27,118 nucleotides of DNA from Priapulus caudatus (Eukaryota > Priapulida > Priapulimorpha > Priapulimorphida > Priapulidae). The translations under genes and the position numbers were made by a program. Where the stretch lies: the NCBI RefSeq assembly GCF_000485595.1, contig NW_014578346.1, positions 34,760 to 61,877 of the forward strand, written 5' to 3'. The notes below the pieces were generated by a model. That model worked only from the letters and a program-made list of their open reading frames with translations, did not search any database and was not told the origin of the DNA. How positions within the stretch are numbered: the stretch's first letter is position 1; each line of letters starts with the position of its first letter. Below are positions 1 to 9,514 of the stretch, piece by piece.

Positions 1-734
1 CAGAAATTCCTCAAATATCCATGCGAAATTGTTGTTGTTGCAGGAACATAGTTGCGCAGCCTGTCTGCACATTAAACTTGCTGCAGCCAATCAGCGCAGC
101 CGCCAACGGTTGGCCCTGCTGCCTTTTTGCCGGGTAACATTCGAAGGATCGTTTCGCATGGATATTTGAGGAATTTCTATGATTTGAGCGCATTCTGGCG
201 GGCCAATTGTCAAAAATGGCGGGTGTAGCTTGTTAAGCAGTCTTCCGCAATTCCAACGATAGTTGGAAAGTGGCATCACCTGCAGGAACACCGGAATTTG
301 TAACTGATTGAAAACGGTGAGTTGTGGTCCGTGCGGCGGCGAGTTAGGCACCATGTTGTATATACAGACCTGCCAACCCTTACGATTTTTTCGTATTCCT
401 TACGAATTCCATGATGTTTCTACGAATGTACGATCAAACTGAAAAACTTACGATTTTTTACGACTTGTGAAAATTAATGTTTTTTACATTGTGAGCCGAG
501 AAATATCTGGCGATTGTGGGCGCAGCCATATTGGATCACGCGTTCACGTTGTTCTCGCGTGATCTGAGTCCAATCATTCATTGCGCGCATAACATACAAA
601 CAAAATGGCCGCCTGCTGCAAGAAAAAAAAGCCTTACAATTTTCATGAATCACAGGTTGGCAGGTCTGTATATATATAGTCAATAGATGAGTGTGTGCTG
701 TAGCTGCAGGTGCAGACTTGTTCTTGCTGGCAGT
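1..734. mobile_element. Truncated copy of inverted-repeat (hAT-like) MITE, interrupted by a nested MITE
   Basis: Same family as the complete element at 2881-3582. The window edge cuts the left arm and internal sequence is missing. The right arm is present up to the terminal CCAGTG at 729-734 and is followed by TCTCCTAT (735-742), the same 8 bases that flank the complete copy on both sides. Positions 365-668 are a separate insertion. Without it about 430 bp of the roughly 702-bp element remain. The sequence to the right (735-1343) also matches 3583-4174, so this is a duplicate or alternative haplotype of the same locus and not an independent insertion. Confidence 0.8.
365..668. mobile_element. 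Nested MITE with 14-bp perfect terminal inverted repeats
   Basis: The insertion begins CAGACCTGCCAACC (365-378) and ends GGTTGGCAGGTCTG (655-668), a perfect 14-bp inverted repeat. The empty site is visible in the other copy of the host element near 3523-3536, where TTG is followed by an uninterrupted TATATATATA. Here TATATA lies on both sides, so the target duplication is about 6-8 bp of TA repeat and its exact length is ambiguous. The CAG...CTG ends and length fit a non-autonomous hAT-type element, but no transposase remains. The interior is AT-rich, with several TTACGATTTTTT-like stretches near the left end. Confidence 0.85.
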
Positions 735-817
735 GTCTCCTATATGTGTGTCTGTACATAAAACTGCTATATCTGCATCTGACTGTAAGCTCTGTGTGTC
801 ATGGTTCGCACGTCGCG

Positions 818-1294
818 TAACGCCTACCTTATCGTACAATAACGCCTATAGCTTCGAATCTCTAGTGTGTCGTCCGTCGTTGAACCCCGACCTCTAATCC
901 CCCATCAAATACTAATCATGCACAAATTAAAAGTTATCATTTCGTTTGTGCTGTTGTACATTGTGAAAATACTAATCGTGAACAAACATTTTTTAAATTT
1001 GACCTCTGACCCATATCGCATAACACCTACCTTATCGTACAATAACGCTTATAGCTTCAAATCTCTGGTATGTTGTCATTCAGCCATGGCCTCTGACCCC
1101 CTTTCCCATCACGTAACACCTACTTTATCGTACAATAACGCTTATAGCTTCAAATCTCTGGTGTGTTGTCATTGAGCCATGACCTCTGACCCCCCCCCCA
1201 TCGCGTAATACTTACCTTATCGTACAATAACGCTTATCTCTGGTGTGTTGTCATTGAACCCTGACCTCTGACCCCCCCGTGTGCCGCGTTGCAG
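818..1294. repeat. ~92-bp minisatellite in duplicated RPS14 intron 2 (copy 1)
   Basis: Four units start near 818, 1019, 1112 and 1203. Each has a TTATCGTACAATAACGC core, then CTTATAGCTTC (absent in the last unit), AATCTCTGGTGTGTTGTCATT and TGACCTCTGACCC. Spacing is about 91-93 bp between the last three. The first unit is longer and carries an extra AT-rich stretch. The last unit runs into the splice acceptor at 1291-1294. The same array occurs at 3660-4125 and, shortened and noisy, at about 18750-18980. Confidence 0.85.
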
Positions 1295-1343
1295 GGAGAC
1301 GATCTCTCGAATCACGGGTGGCATGAAGGTGAAGGCCGACCGT
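1295..1343 (+). pseudogene. RPS14: Fragment of RPS14 third coding block, cut off after 49 nt
   Basis: After the acceptor GTTGCAG the sequence reads [17 protein letters not shown], identical in protein to the start of the exon at 4126-4287. After the codon for the final Arg it changes abruptly to unrelated sequence, which belongs to the minus-strand KIND gene. There is no splice donor at the break, so this copy cannot make S14. The plus-strand frame happens to stay open across the junction into the antisense of a KIND exon, which I regard as accidental. The flank to the left is a diverged duplicate of RPS14 intron 2, differing from the other copy by substitutions as well as indels. Confidence 0.85.
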
Positions 1344-1391
1344 CACCGCGACCCCTCCGTCAATCTGTCGCTCCTTCCATCCCTCGCTCAC

Positions 1392-1567
1392 CTTCTCCGC
1401 AGCCTCCTCCGTCATCGTCGCGCCGCCCCGCATCTCCGGCGGGAAGCTGCCGCCGTTGCCACGGTCGTCGAGGACGGTCTCGTGGAAGGAGACGCGTCCG
1501 GTGATGCAGAGAAGCAGGGAGTCCGGGGTGACGAGGTGGAAGAGACGCGAGTCGTCATACGCCGCGC
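1392..1567 (-). CDS. KIND-domain protein, coding exon 2 (PTPN13/FRMPD2-like)
   Basis: Minus-strand exon between acceptor TTGCGCGTTGCAG and donor AAG|GTGAGCGAGG. It encodes AAYDDSRLFHLVTPDSLLLC followed by a segment containing GRVSFHETVLDDRG and a SFPPEMRGG stretch, ending EEAAEK. This matches the middle of KIND domains, where a serine-leucine-rich strand (S-LLL-sGsvSF) is followed by F-APE-L and a Glu-rich linker. The KIND fold is a non-catalytic relative of the kinase C-lobe used for protein binding in PTPN13, FRMPD2 and Spire. The junction with the exon at 2007-2169 keeps frame (one base plus two). The 176-nt exon ends in phase 0, so the rest of the domain should lie on another exon to the left, but there the sequence is an RPS14 fragment. 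PTPN13 and FRMPD2 cannot be told apart from this piece. Confidence 0.75.
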
Positions 1568-1893
1568 CTGCAACGCGCAAATACGAGTTAAAATACGCGG
1601 AAATAGGCGGCGGCGGCGGCGGCGGCGGAGGCTATCACACTGAACTCGTCACGTTACGTTACATTACGTTACATTACGGTACATTGAATCCTATTACATT
1701 ATGTTACGTTACGTTACACTTTATGACATTAAAATTTATTTACATTGAATCCTATTACATTATGTTACGTTACGTTACGTTACAGTACACTTTATCACAT
1801 TAATTAATTTACATTACACTTTATTACATTACATTACGTTACATTACACTACACACGCATGCGCACGCACACGCGCACAAGCACACGCACACA

Positions 1894-1925
<32 letters not shown>

Positions 1926-1937
1926 TACACACGCACG

Positions 1938-1969
<32 letters not shown>

Positions 1970-2006
1970 CACAAACACACGCACACACGCACGCACACAC
2001 ACACAC
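1568..2006 (-). repeat. KIND-gene intron made almost wholly of simple repeats
   Basis: Three tracts fill this intron. (GGC)n lies at 1606-1628. A TTACGTTACATTACG-type degenerate repeat spans about 1647-1850 and contains two copies of a longer unit with TTGAATCCTATTACATTATG. A CA/GCAC tract (GT/GTGC on the coding strand) spans 1853-2006. Long open frames in this stretch come from the repeats having no stop codons. Confidence 0.9.
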
Positions 2007-2169
2007 CTCTGATGAAGAGATCTTGAACTGCCTCGACGGACTGGCACAGCAGGGACCACAGTTCGGCTTCGGACAGCGCTTGACCGTTGACCTCTAGCGC
2101 CTCGGACAGCGCCACCTGCACCTGACTAGTGAAACTAGTGTTGGATAGCGAAAGCATGTCTCCAGTCAT
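2007..2169 (-). CDS. KIND-domain protein, first coding exon (PTPN13/FRMPD2-like)
   Basis: Starts at an ATG one base inside an exon whose acceptor is TTTACTTGCAG (2171-2181), so the 5' UTR must continue on an upstream exon to the right. It encodes [20 protein letters not shown] and then [20 protein letters not shown] and [15 protein letters not shown]. The pattern L-EaLev-G-pLsE-ElW-lL-Qs-Ea-qdLf is the opening helix pair of KIND domains, as in PTPN13 and FRMPD2, normally close to the N-terminus, which supports this start. The exon ends CAGAG|GTGTGTG, a donor that is itself the first unit of a long GT repeat. Full-length relatives are very large FERM/PDZ scaffolds, and only the first ~113 residues are recoverable here over both exons. 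Confidence 0.75.
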
Positions 2170-2170
2170 T

Positions 2171-2862
2171 CTGCAAGTAAAATCAAATATTATGATAGTA
2201 AATATAATATTTGCATTATACTAGTATATATAATGAAGTAAATTTTGAATTAATGAAGTACCCTTTTTCCGTTAAAAGCAACTTGGCTGCCTGAAAATCC
2301 ACAGTAACTATAGTATACACTCTGTTGATGGAAACGTGGGCGAAGAAAACGTATTTTACCACCTATTCACTTGGTATTTTGTTTTATATGCACTTTGTTT
2401 ATCACTTCACCTTTATGTGTATATATTACTTTTTTTTCTACTGAATTTAAATCTGATTTTGGCTGTGATTCTGGCTCTCCCTTTCTTAGAGCAACAGTAG
2501 TAGGTATTTCTTAATCTAATTACACCTGTAGACAGGTAGATGTTACATCCGATAGGTAGACACTATGACTAACAGTGACACGCAGGTAAGTCGATGCGAC
2601 AGCTGACGCACAGACAGGTAGATGCTCCAGCTGACGAGGAACTGCGCAGGTATGATACAGGTGCGATATCACAGGTATCCTACCATATCAGGTGTATAAA
2701 GACATATATATTATATTACGCTCTATATTATACACTCTATACACTTTACATCACTCTCTATATCATATATGCATTCTATATTTTACGCTCTATATTACTG
2801 TCTATATTATATATACTCTCTATATTAAACACTCTATACACTTTACATCACTCTCTATATCA
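2171..2862. other. Non-coding stretch upstream of KIND exon, with a 46-bp direct repeat
   Basis: No convincing coding sequence. About 2520-2640 has repeated ACAGGTAGA motifs. Positions 2721-2766 and 2818-2863 are a near-identical 46-bp direct repeat (CTCTATATTA...ATATCAT) offset by 97 bp in CT/TA-rich DNA. Similarity to block C begins at the end of the second copy, so this is where the RPS14-derived segment starts. A 5' UTR exon of the KIND gene may lie here but I cannot place it. Confidence 0.6.
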
Positions 2863-2880
2863 TTTTCATATCTCTCCTAT

Positions 2881-3582
2881 CACTGGCAGCAAGAACAAGT
2901 CCGCACCTGCAGCTACAGCACACACGCATCTATTGACTATATATATACAACATGGTGCCTAACTCGCCGCCGCACGGACCACAACTCACGGTTTTCAATC
3001 AGTTACAACTCCGGTGTTCCTGCAGGTGACGCCATGATAGTTGGAAATGCAGAAGACTGCTTAACGAGCTACACCTGCCGTTTTTGACAATCGGTACGCC
3101 AGAATGCGCGCAAATCACAGAAATTCTTCAAATATCCATGCGAAACGATCTTTCGAATGTTACCCAGCAAAAAGGCGGCAGGGCCAACCGTTGGCGGCTG
3201 TGCCGATTGGCTGCAGCAAGTTTAATGTGCAGACAGGCTGCGCAACTACGTTGCTGCAGCCAATCGGCGCAGCCACCAACGGTTGGCCCTGTCGCCTTTT
3301 TGCCGGGTAACATTCGAAGGATCGTTTCGCATGGATATTTGAGGAATTTCTGTGATTTGCGCGCATTCTGGCGTACCGATTGTCAAAAACGGCAGGTGTA
3401 GCTTGTTAAGCAGTCTTCCGCATTTCCAACTATCGTGGCGTCACCTGCAGGAACACCGGAGTTTGTAACCGATTGAAAACGGTGAGTTGTGGGAAGTGCG
3501 GCGGCGAGTTAAGCACCATGTTGTATATATATAGTCAATAGATGCCGTAGCTGCAGGTGCGGACTTGTTCTTGCTGCCAGTG
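2881..3582. mobile_element. Complete inverted-repeat MITE (hAT-like) with 8-bp target duplication
   Basis: A large foldback element. The left arm is 2881-3219, the loop 3220-3250 and the right arm 3251-3582. It starts CACTGGCAGCAAGAACAAG and ends with the complement. It is flanked by TCTCCTAT at 2873-2880 and 3583-3590, a perfect 8-bp direct repeat. An 8-bp duplication is typical of hAT transposons (P elements also make 8 bp). There is no transposase, and short open frames inside are just arm sequence read on either strand. It lies in RPS14 intron 2, upstream of the minisatellite. Copies are at 1-734 (truncated) and 18354-18731 (left arm only). Confidence 0.9.
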
Positions 3583-3659
3583 TCTCCTATGTGTGTATCT
3601 GTTCAGATAACTGCTATATCTGCATCTGACTGTAAGCTCTGTGCGCCATGGTTCGCACG

Positions 3660-4125
3660 TCGCGTAACGCCTACCTTATCGTACAGTAACGCTTATAGCT
3701 TCGAATATCTGGTTTGTCGTCCGTCGTTGAACCCCGACCTCTAATCCCCCATCAAATACTATTCATGCACAAATTAAAAGTTATCATTTCGTTTGTGCTG
3801 TTGTACATTGTGAACAAATATTTTTTTTAATTTGACCTCTGACCCATAACACCTACCTTATCGTACAATAACGCTTATAGCTTCAAATCTCTGGTGTGTT
3901 GTCATTCAGCCTTGACCTCTGACACCCCTTTCCATCACATAACACCTACCTTATCGTACAATTTAACGCTTATAGCTTCAAATCTCTGGTGTGTTGTCAT
4001 TGAACCTTGACCTCTGAAAACCCCTCCCCCCATCGCGTAATACTTGCCTTATCGTATAATAACGCTTATCTCTGGTGTGTTGTCATTGAACCCTGACCTC
4101 TGACCCCCCGTGTGTCGCGTTGCAG
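3660..4125. repeat. ~92-bp minisatellite in RPS14 intron 2 (copy 2)
   Basis: Same units as 818-1294. TTATCGTACA cores occur near 3675, 3859, 3950 and (as TTATCGTATA) 4048, each followed by AATCTCTGGT-like sequence (AATATCTGGT in the first), GTTGTCATT and a TGACCTCTGA block. The array ends at the acceptor TGTCGCGTTGCAG of the RPS14 exon beginning at 4126, so its last unit forms the 3' end of the intron including the pyrimidine tract. Confidence 0.85.
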
Positions 4126-4287
4126 GGAGACGATCTCTCGAATCACGGGTGGCATGAAGGTGAAGGCCGACCGTGACGAGGCGTCGCCGTACGCCGCCAT
4201 GTTGGCCGCCCAGGACGTCGCCGAACGATGCAAGGTTCTCGGCGTCACCGCACTGCACATCAAGCTGCGCGCCACCGGCGGAAACAA
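4126..4287 (+). CDS. RPS14: Ribosomal protein S14 (uS11), exon '[15 protein letters not shown]' (clean copy)
   Basis: Acceptor GTTGCAG at 4119-4125, donor GTGAGC at 4288. It encodes [20 protein letters not shown], then [33 protein letters not shown] and two bases of a Lys codon. This is the conserved core of eukaryotic uS11, which sits on the 40S platform near the mRNA exit channel and is needed for late 18S rRNA maturation. The exon is 162 nt and accepts two bases (AG) from the preceding exon, exactly the phase left by the ATG exon at 17842-17993. No such exon lies directly upstream here: the sequence to the left becomes the KIND gene. Substitutions relative to human S14 are conservative. 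Confidence 0.97.
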
Positions 4288-4468
4288 GTGAGCATTCGTC
4301 CGTCCTCGGCGTTAGCGATGGGCCCTCCCCCATGTTAATGTGTTTGTGTTAGTGATGGGTACTCTCTCGGTTGAGGCGTGTGTGTGAGGCAGAAATGATA
4401 AGTGAAACCTTTTGCGGTTGTAGTAGGTGCTCCCTGTTGCTACAGTTGGTGTGGATTTCCCTCGCATA

Positions 4469-5028
4469 AGCCTCGTCTACCCGACGAACCTTAAGTCGAG
4501 TTAAGCGTCTACACGGGTCCTTAACCTGAGTTAAGGTAACTCGAGTTAGCTTAACCTCACCAGTCGATCGAGGTTAAGCTAACTCGAGTTAAGGCCCCGT
4601 GTAGACGCTTAACTCGAGTTAGCGAATAGTACATAACTCCACGATAGGCGCAACACTAGCACGTGTACGTGCACACGCATGCACGTGTACCTGCACACAC
4701 ACGTACGCACGCACGCACACATGCACACACGTGTACCTGCGCAAGCACGCACGTACGCACGAACGTGTACCTGCACACGCGCGCACACACGGACGCACGC
4801 ACGTACGTGCACACGCATGCACGCACGCACACGCAATGTTTACATACACACGCACGTTTACATACGCACGCACGCATGCATAATAAATCGGTAATAATCG
4901 CTATCGGGTGTTGTCGTGTAGACGCTACATAATCGCTAACTCGAGTTAGCTTAACTCGAGTTGAGGTTCGTCGTGTAGACGCTACATAATCGCTAACTCG
5001 AGTTAAGGTTCGTCGTGTAGACGAGGCT
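4469..5028. mobile_element. MITE in RPS14 intron 3 with ~35-bp inverted ends and 3-bp target duplication
   Basis: The ends are AGCCTCGTCTACCCGACGAA (4469) and the complement of AGCCTCGTCTACACGACGAA (ending 5028), extending inward through CCTTAA-TCGAGTTA. ATA occurs on both sides (4466-4468 and 5029-5031), which would be a 3-bp target duplication as made by PIF/Harbinger or CMC elements; class assignment is tentative. Subterminal repeats of AACTCGAGTT and GTCTACACG occur in both orientations, including an internal hairpin at about 4508-4620. The centre (about 4660-4880) is an alternating purine-pyrimidine CA/CG/TG microsatellite. A noisy copy is at 19373-20013. Confidence 0.8.
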
Positions 5029-5137
5029 ATAGTGGGCTGTTGGGCTTTGTGCATTCACATGTTCACATTCTTCTCGATGAAATGTATAGTATAGTTTATT
5101 GTGTAGCATTGTATAGTTGTGTGTCGATAGTATGTGA

Positions 5138-6323
<1,186 letters not shown>

Positions 6324-6357
6324 AGTTCTCTGTATGATGCAGCCGGGTGTAAAGTAA

Positions 6358-6363
6358 ATAAAA
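6358..6363 (+). terminator. RPS14: RPS14 polyadenylation signal AATAAA
   Basis: AATAAA begins 34 nt after the TAA stop and is preserved in both noisy copies (10901-10906 and 21498-21503). A short 3' UTR of this kind is usual for ribosomal protein genes. Cleavage would be expected within about 10-30 nt, near the ATTCTACTCAGCAAGAA stretch. Confidence 0.8.
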
Positions 6364-7249
6364 TTCTACTCAGCAAGAACACCGTAATGTGCCTTCTCTC
6401 CTCGTGTCTTTGTCGTTGCATTTCACACATTGCGCTAACGATAGGTGAAGCAGACCGTATGTCGTTGAGCGTAACATAAAAAAGCACGGAAGTATACAGG
6501 TGGTGTTATCACGGGACGTTTTTATTAGTGACAAACCCAAATGTGTATAACTTGTCGTAAAATACGGTCCATTAAACTCTAAAAGATAAATTTAACGTAA
6601 AACCAACAAAGTTTATCCTCAACTTGCGGCATTCCGATGAGAAGCTAGTGTGATGCGCCTTAAAATCATAAACCAATCTAATCGTTGAGAAAATAAAGCT
6701 AGTAAGATGAGGTCGAACCAAAGTGAAACAGATTTTAACATGGCTTCCAATTGGTTGGAATGAAACTAATAGGTCAACAACAAATGATTGGATATTGGTG
6801 GTACCTTGGAGTGAAAGTGAAGGAATTTAAATTAACACACAGACGACACGGGGCGCAAAATCTGTACTCCACTGCAACTTTCACCGCGTGCATTACAACA
6901 ATCAAATACAATCAAGTCGATTATAACTCCGGGGTAAATTTAACAATATGGCATTGTATACACACAACACTTACGATTCCTTCTAAAAACGTGACAAAGC
7001 TTCCGTTTATCACAAATGTACATCCTACAGCCCAAAGCATAATATATATTACATGACACCTATAGCTAACTGCAATCCGATCGCGTTGACAGCAGACGAC
7101 ACGTGTCCTCAACGTGACATTGTTTCCTTATCCTTCCCGTTATCGTCATATGGACCATATATGGTGTACATCTTTTGATCCTCTACGACAAGGTTAGAAC
7201 ATAGATACAGAATAGATGATCTCTATTCTATATCTATAGTCAGAATGAA
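6364..7249. other. Downstream spacer of RPS14, no gene seen
   Basis: AT-rich DNA between the RPS14 poly(A) signal and the pogo-like element. Open frames here are short, have no recognisable protein content and are not kept in the parallel noisy copies at 10907-11813 and 21504-22496. About 7135-7180 differs from B and C by a block of roughly 25-30 bp that both of those share. Confidence 0.6.
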
Positions 7250-7557
7250 CAGTACACGATCTGTTATCCGAAACCCTTGGGACCACGTTTCTGAATTTTT
7301 CGAATTTCGGAATGGTAGTACAGTACAGATATACTACGTACATGCCGTATATCCTGCAATTAACCAGTACTAAAACCCAAAGTTTTTAAGAGGCCAAGTG
7401 CTGTACCACCAGTACAGTACAATATGCATTGAGTAATGCCAAACACATTAATATTTCTGTAGTGAACCTTTGGCACCAAACGCGAGCTTTGGTGTGCAGA
7501 CGACCTCCACGAAAAAACTTTCGATTTTCAGAATTTCGGATAATAGATTGTGTACTG
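7250..7557. mobile_element. pogo/Tigger-like MITE
   Basis: The left end reads CAGTACACGATCTGTTATCC then GAAA. The right end is the complement of CAGTACACAATCTATTATCC then GAAA, giving inverted repeats of about 24 bp with two mismatches. CAGTA...TTATCCGAAA ends are characteristic of the pogo/Tigger branch of Tc1/mariner. The expected TA target duplication is present on the right (7558-7559) but reads AA on the left. It is 308 bp with no transposase. Noisy equivalents are at about 11814-12101 and 22497-22824. Confidence 0.75.
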
Positions 7558-8715
7558 TACCGTTTACGAAGCGCATCTGCACGATCGGCTTGCTAAAGCT
7601 ACACGACGCGAAGATCATGATGCTAACTAATTTACTGATCATATGCTCGCTAATTATGATATCTCAGTCTTGTGCGTTGATTGTTCGATGCTACTGGTGG
7701 CACCACTTGGGGGGAGGCGATTGCCGCACAACAGTACTACTACTACAATTTGTAGTACAAATCACAGGCATAACAAATGTAATATTTTGATCGTCGCTAG
7801 ACAACCGCAAAGTAGCTAGTGAGGGAAAAGCGTAAAGGCTTCCTTCTCTCTCTCTCTCTCTACACGAGAATAGAACTTGACCGTACATACACTCTATAAG
7901 CATATATAATATATTATATTAACACGCAATATTAAATGTATCTATATATATACCATTAAATACAAACGCCCATCCTCGTGCCGACATCTGCGTATATATT
8001 TACCGACGCCGATTCCCCTTCTACGCACGAGGTGGCGCTACCGGCCTGCAGCGGAGAGCTGCAGAAGCGCCACCTGTAGGGGAAAGTGGATCGGTCGACC
8101 CTGGTCCCACATAATCTCGTGCGCCAATCCTAGATTCGATATTTTCAAAGCACTCACATCACACACCGTACACTCCCAAGAAAGAGACAATTACAAGTAG
8201 TAATGACAAGTGACAAGAGTAGCATCCAAGAGTAATTATTTCGATCTCTACTGCTATCTAACCTCGTGTCAGATCACAGAATCAAACAGTGAACCCGTGA
8301 AGTCATGAGTTACGTAACACGACTTGATTGAGTTAAATGATACTGCAAAATTTATATAAATACATAAATAAATAAATAAATGCATGTGCAGCGCTAAACG
8401 AGGGTACTGTATAACGCACAATCAAGAGCCTAATTACAAATTAATCACTGATGTAATTAATAATACACACTAGACAATTTGTTGCGTAAAATTGCAAGAG
8501 CCAGAACCACTTAAACGACCCTAGTCTCTACATCCTGCCTGTGAATACAACTTGCACTTCATATCATGAGGACCTTGTCATCATGCCTCTATTCTTCGCT
8601 CCCAACTATGAATCAGGAGGTACTGCAATTATAGTTTGCAAAACTGAGGCAAACCTATGAGTTTCGACCTCTCACTATTCTGCAAGGGTATCTCTCTCTA
8701 TATATATATGTATCT
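7558..8715. other. Spacer with CT tract, small inverted repeat and AAAT repeat; no gene seen
   Basis: Features are a CT microsatellite (about 7845-7862), TA-rich DNA (about 7900-7955), an imperfect inverted repeat around 8032-8077 pairing GGTGGCGCT with AAGCGCCACC, and an AAAT/TAAA repeat at 8355-8382. After about 8130 the sequence no longer matches blocks B and C. No supported coding sequence. Confidence 0.6.
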
Positions 8716-8823
8716 CAGGGTGCGAAATTAACTGGAGTTCGGAGTCAAATACTCCCTGATTTACTGTCGGACTCCCTGATTTGACATATGCAGGAGTCCG
8801 TGTGACTCGCTGAAAATTCTTCA
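8716..8823. mobile_element. Solo left end of a CAGGGTGCGAAATTAAC (hAT-like) element
   Basis: Starts CAGGGTGCGAAATTAAC and contains the repeated motif ACTCCCTGATTT twice and GCAGGAGTCCGTGTGACT. It is nearly identical to 9515-9622 and stops matching after GAAAATTCT. No right end is seen before the GGA repeat, so this is a truncated copy. Confidence 0.7.
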
Positions 8824-8871
8824 CATTACAAAAGTGTTCTCAGAGATGAATGATGGGAAGGAGAACGTAGT

Positions 8872-8957
8872 GGAGGAGGAGGAGGAGGAGGAGGAGGAGG
8901 AGGAGGAGGAGGAGGTCAGAGGAGGAGGAAGAGGAGGAGAAAGAGGAGGAAGAGAAG
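8872..8957. repeat. (GGA)n microsatellite
   Basis: An almost pure GGA run, interrupted by GTCA near 8915 and degenerating into AGAGGAGGAAGAGGA. It is purine-only on the plus strand. Confidence 0.95.
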
Positions 8958-9041
8958 GGGAGAACTAGGGAGAGATTTCAGGTCCATGACTGTAGTGCAG
9001 TAGTGGGAAGATCAGATATGCATTGGTATTATTAGCTAGAA

Positions 9042-9222
9042 CAGTGGTTCTTAACCTGTGGTCCACGGACCCCGTGGATGGGCTTTGACCAGGGGGTCCA
9101 TGAACCAGGCGCATAAAAATCATTGTGTTTATGTGCTTATATGTGAATTTTCCTGGGAGGGCTCCGTAGCTTTCCCCAGATTCCCAAAAAGGTCCATAAC
9201 TCAAAAAGGTTAAGAACCACTA
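9042..9222. mobile_element. hAT-Charlie-like MITE, 181 bp
   Basis: The left end is CAGTGGTTCTTAACCT and the right end the complement of TAGTGGTTCTTAACCT, the typical signature of Charlie-type hAT elements. Flanks AGCTAGAA (9034-9041) and GTCTAGAA (9223-9230) match at 6 of 8 positions, consistent with a decayed 8-bp target duplication. There is no coding capacity. The minus-strand open frame over it is not a gene. Confidence 0.85.
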
Positions 9223-9514
9223 GTCTAGAACGTAGACTATCCTCCATGCATACATATGACTATCTTTGGGTTCATGAATATAAGCGCTGACCACAATTCA
9301 TTTTCACAATGTGCGACATGTGAAAATGTGCGAATGTGGACAGCTCTTACATCCTTGGGCCGGACTTTGTATTGTCACCATCCGTTATCAAGCGAAATAA
9401 CGTCAATACACGTGCCGTCTGTATGCGTATAGTATACTATACATTCCTATTGTCATAGTAACATAGCCAATGGCACAGCTGACAGTGATATAGAAATGGT
9501 CCAACAAATCTCTA

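Noticed and set aside
1281-1643. 120-codon plus-strand frame beginning with S14 sequence and continuing past 1343
   Set aside because: The second half is the antisense of a KIND exon. The fusion is a by-product of the junction and has no coding signature of its own.
3084-3401. Overlapping frames on both strands giving similar peptides
   Set aside because: They are the two arms of the palindromic MITE read in opposite directions.
818-4125. Regularly spaced repeats resembling a CRISPR array
   Set aside because: Whole units of ~92 bp are repeated without unique spacers, inside a eukaryotic intron; this is a minisatellite.
8965-9204. 79-codon minus-strand frame
   Set aside because: It covers the Charlie-like MITE, whose inverted ends and flanking repeats explain the sequence.
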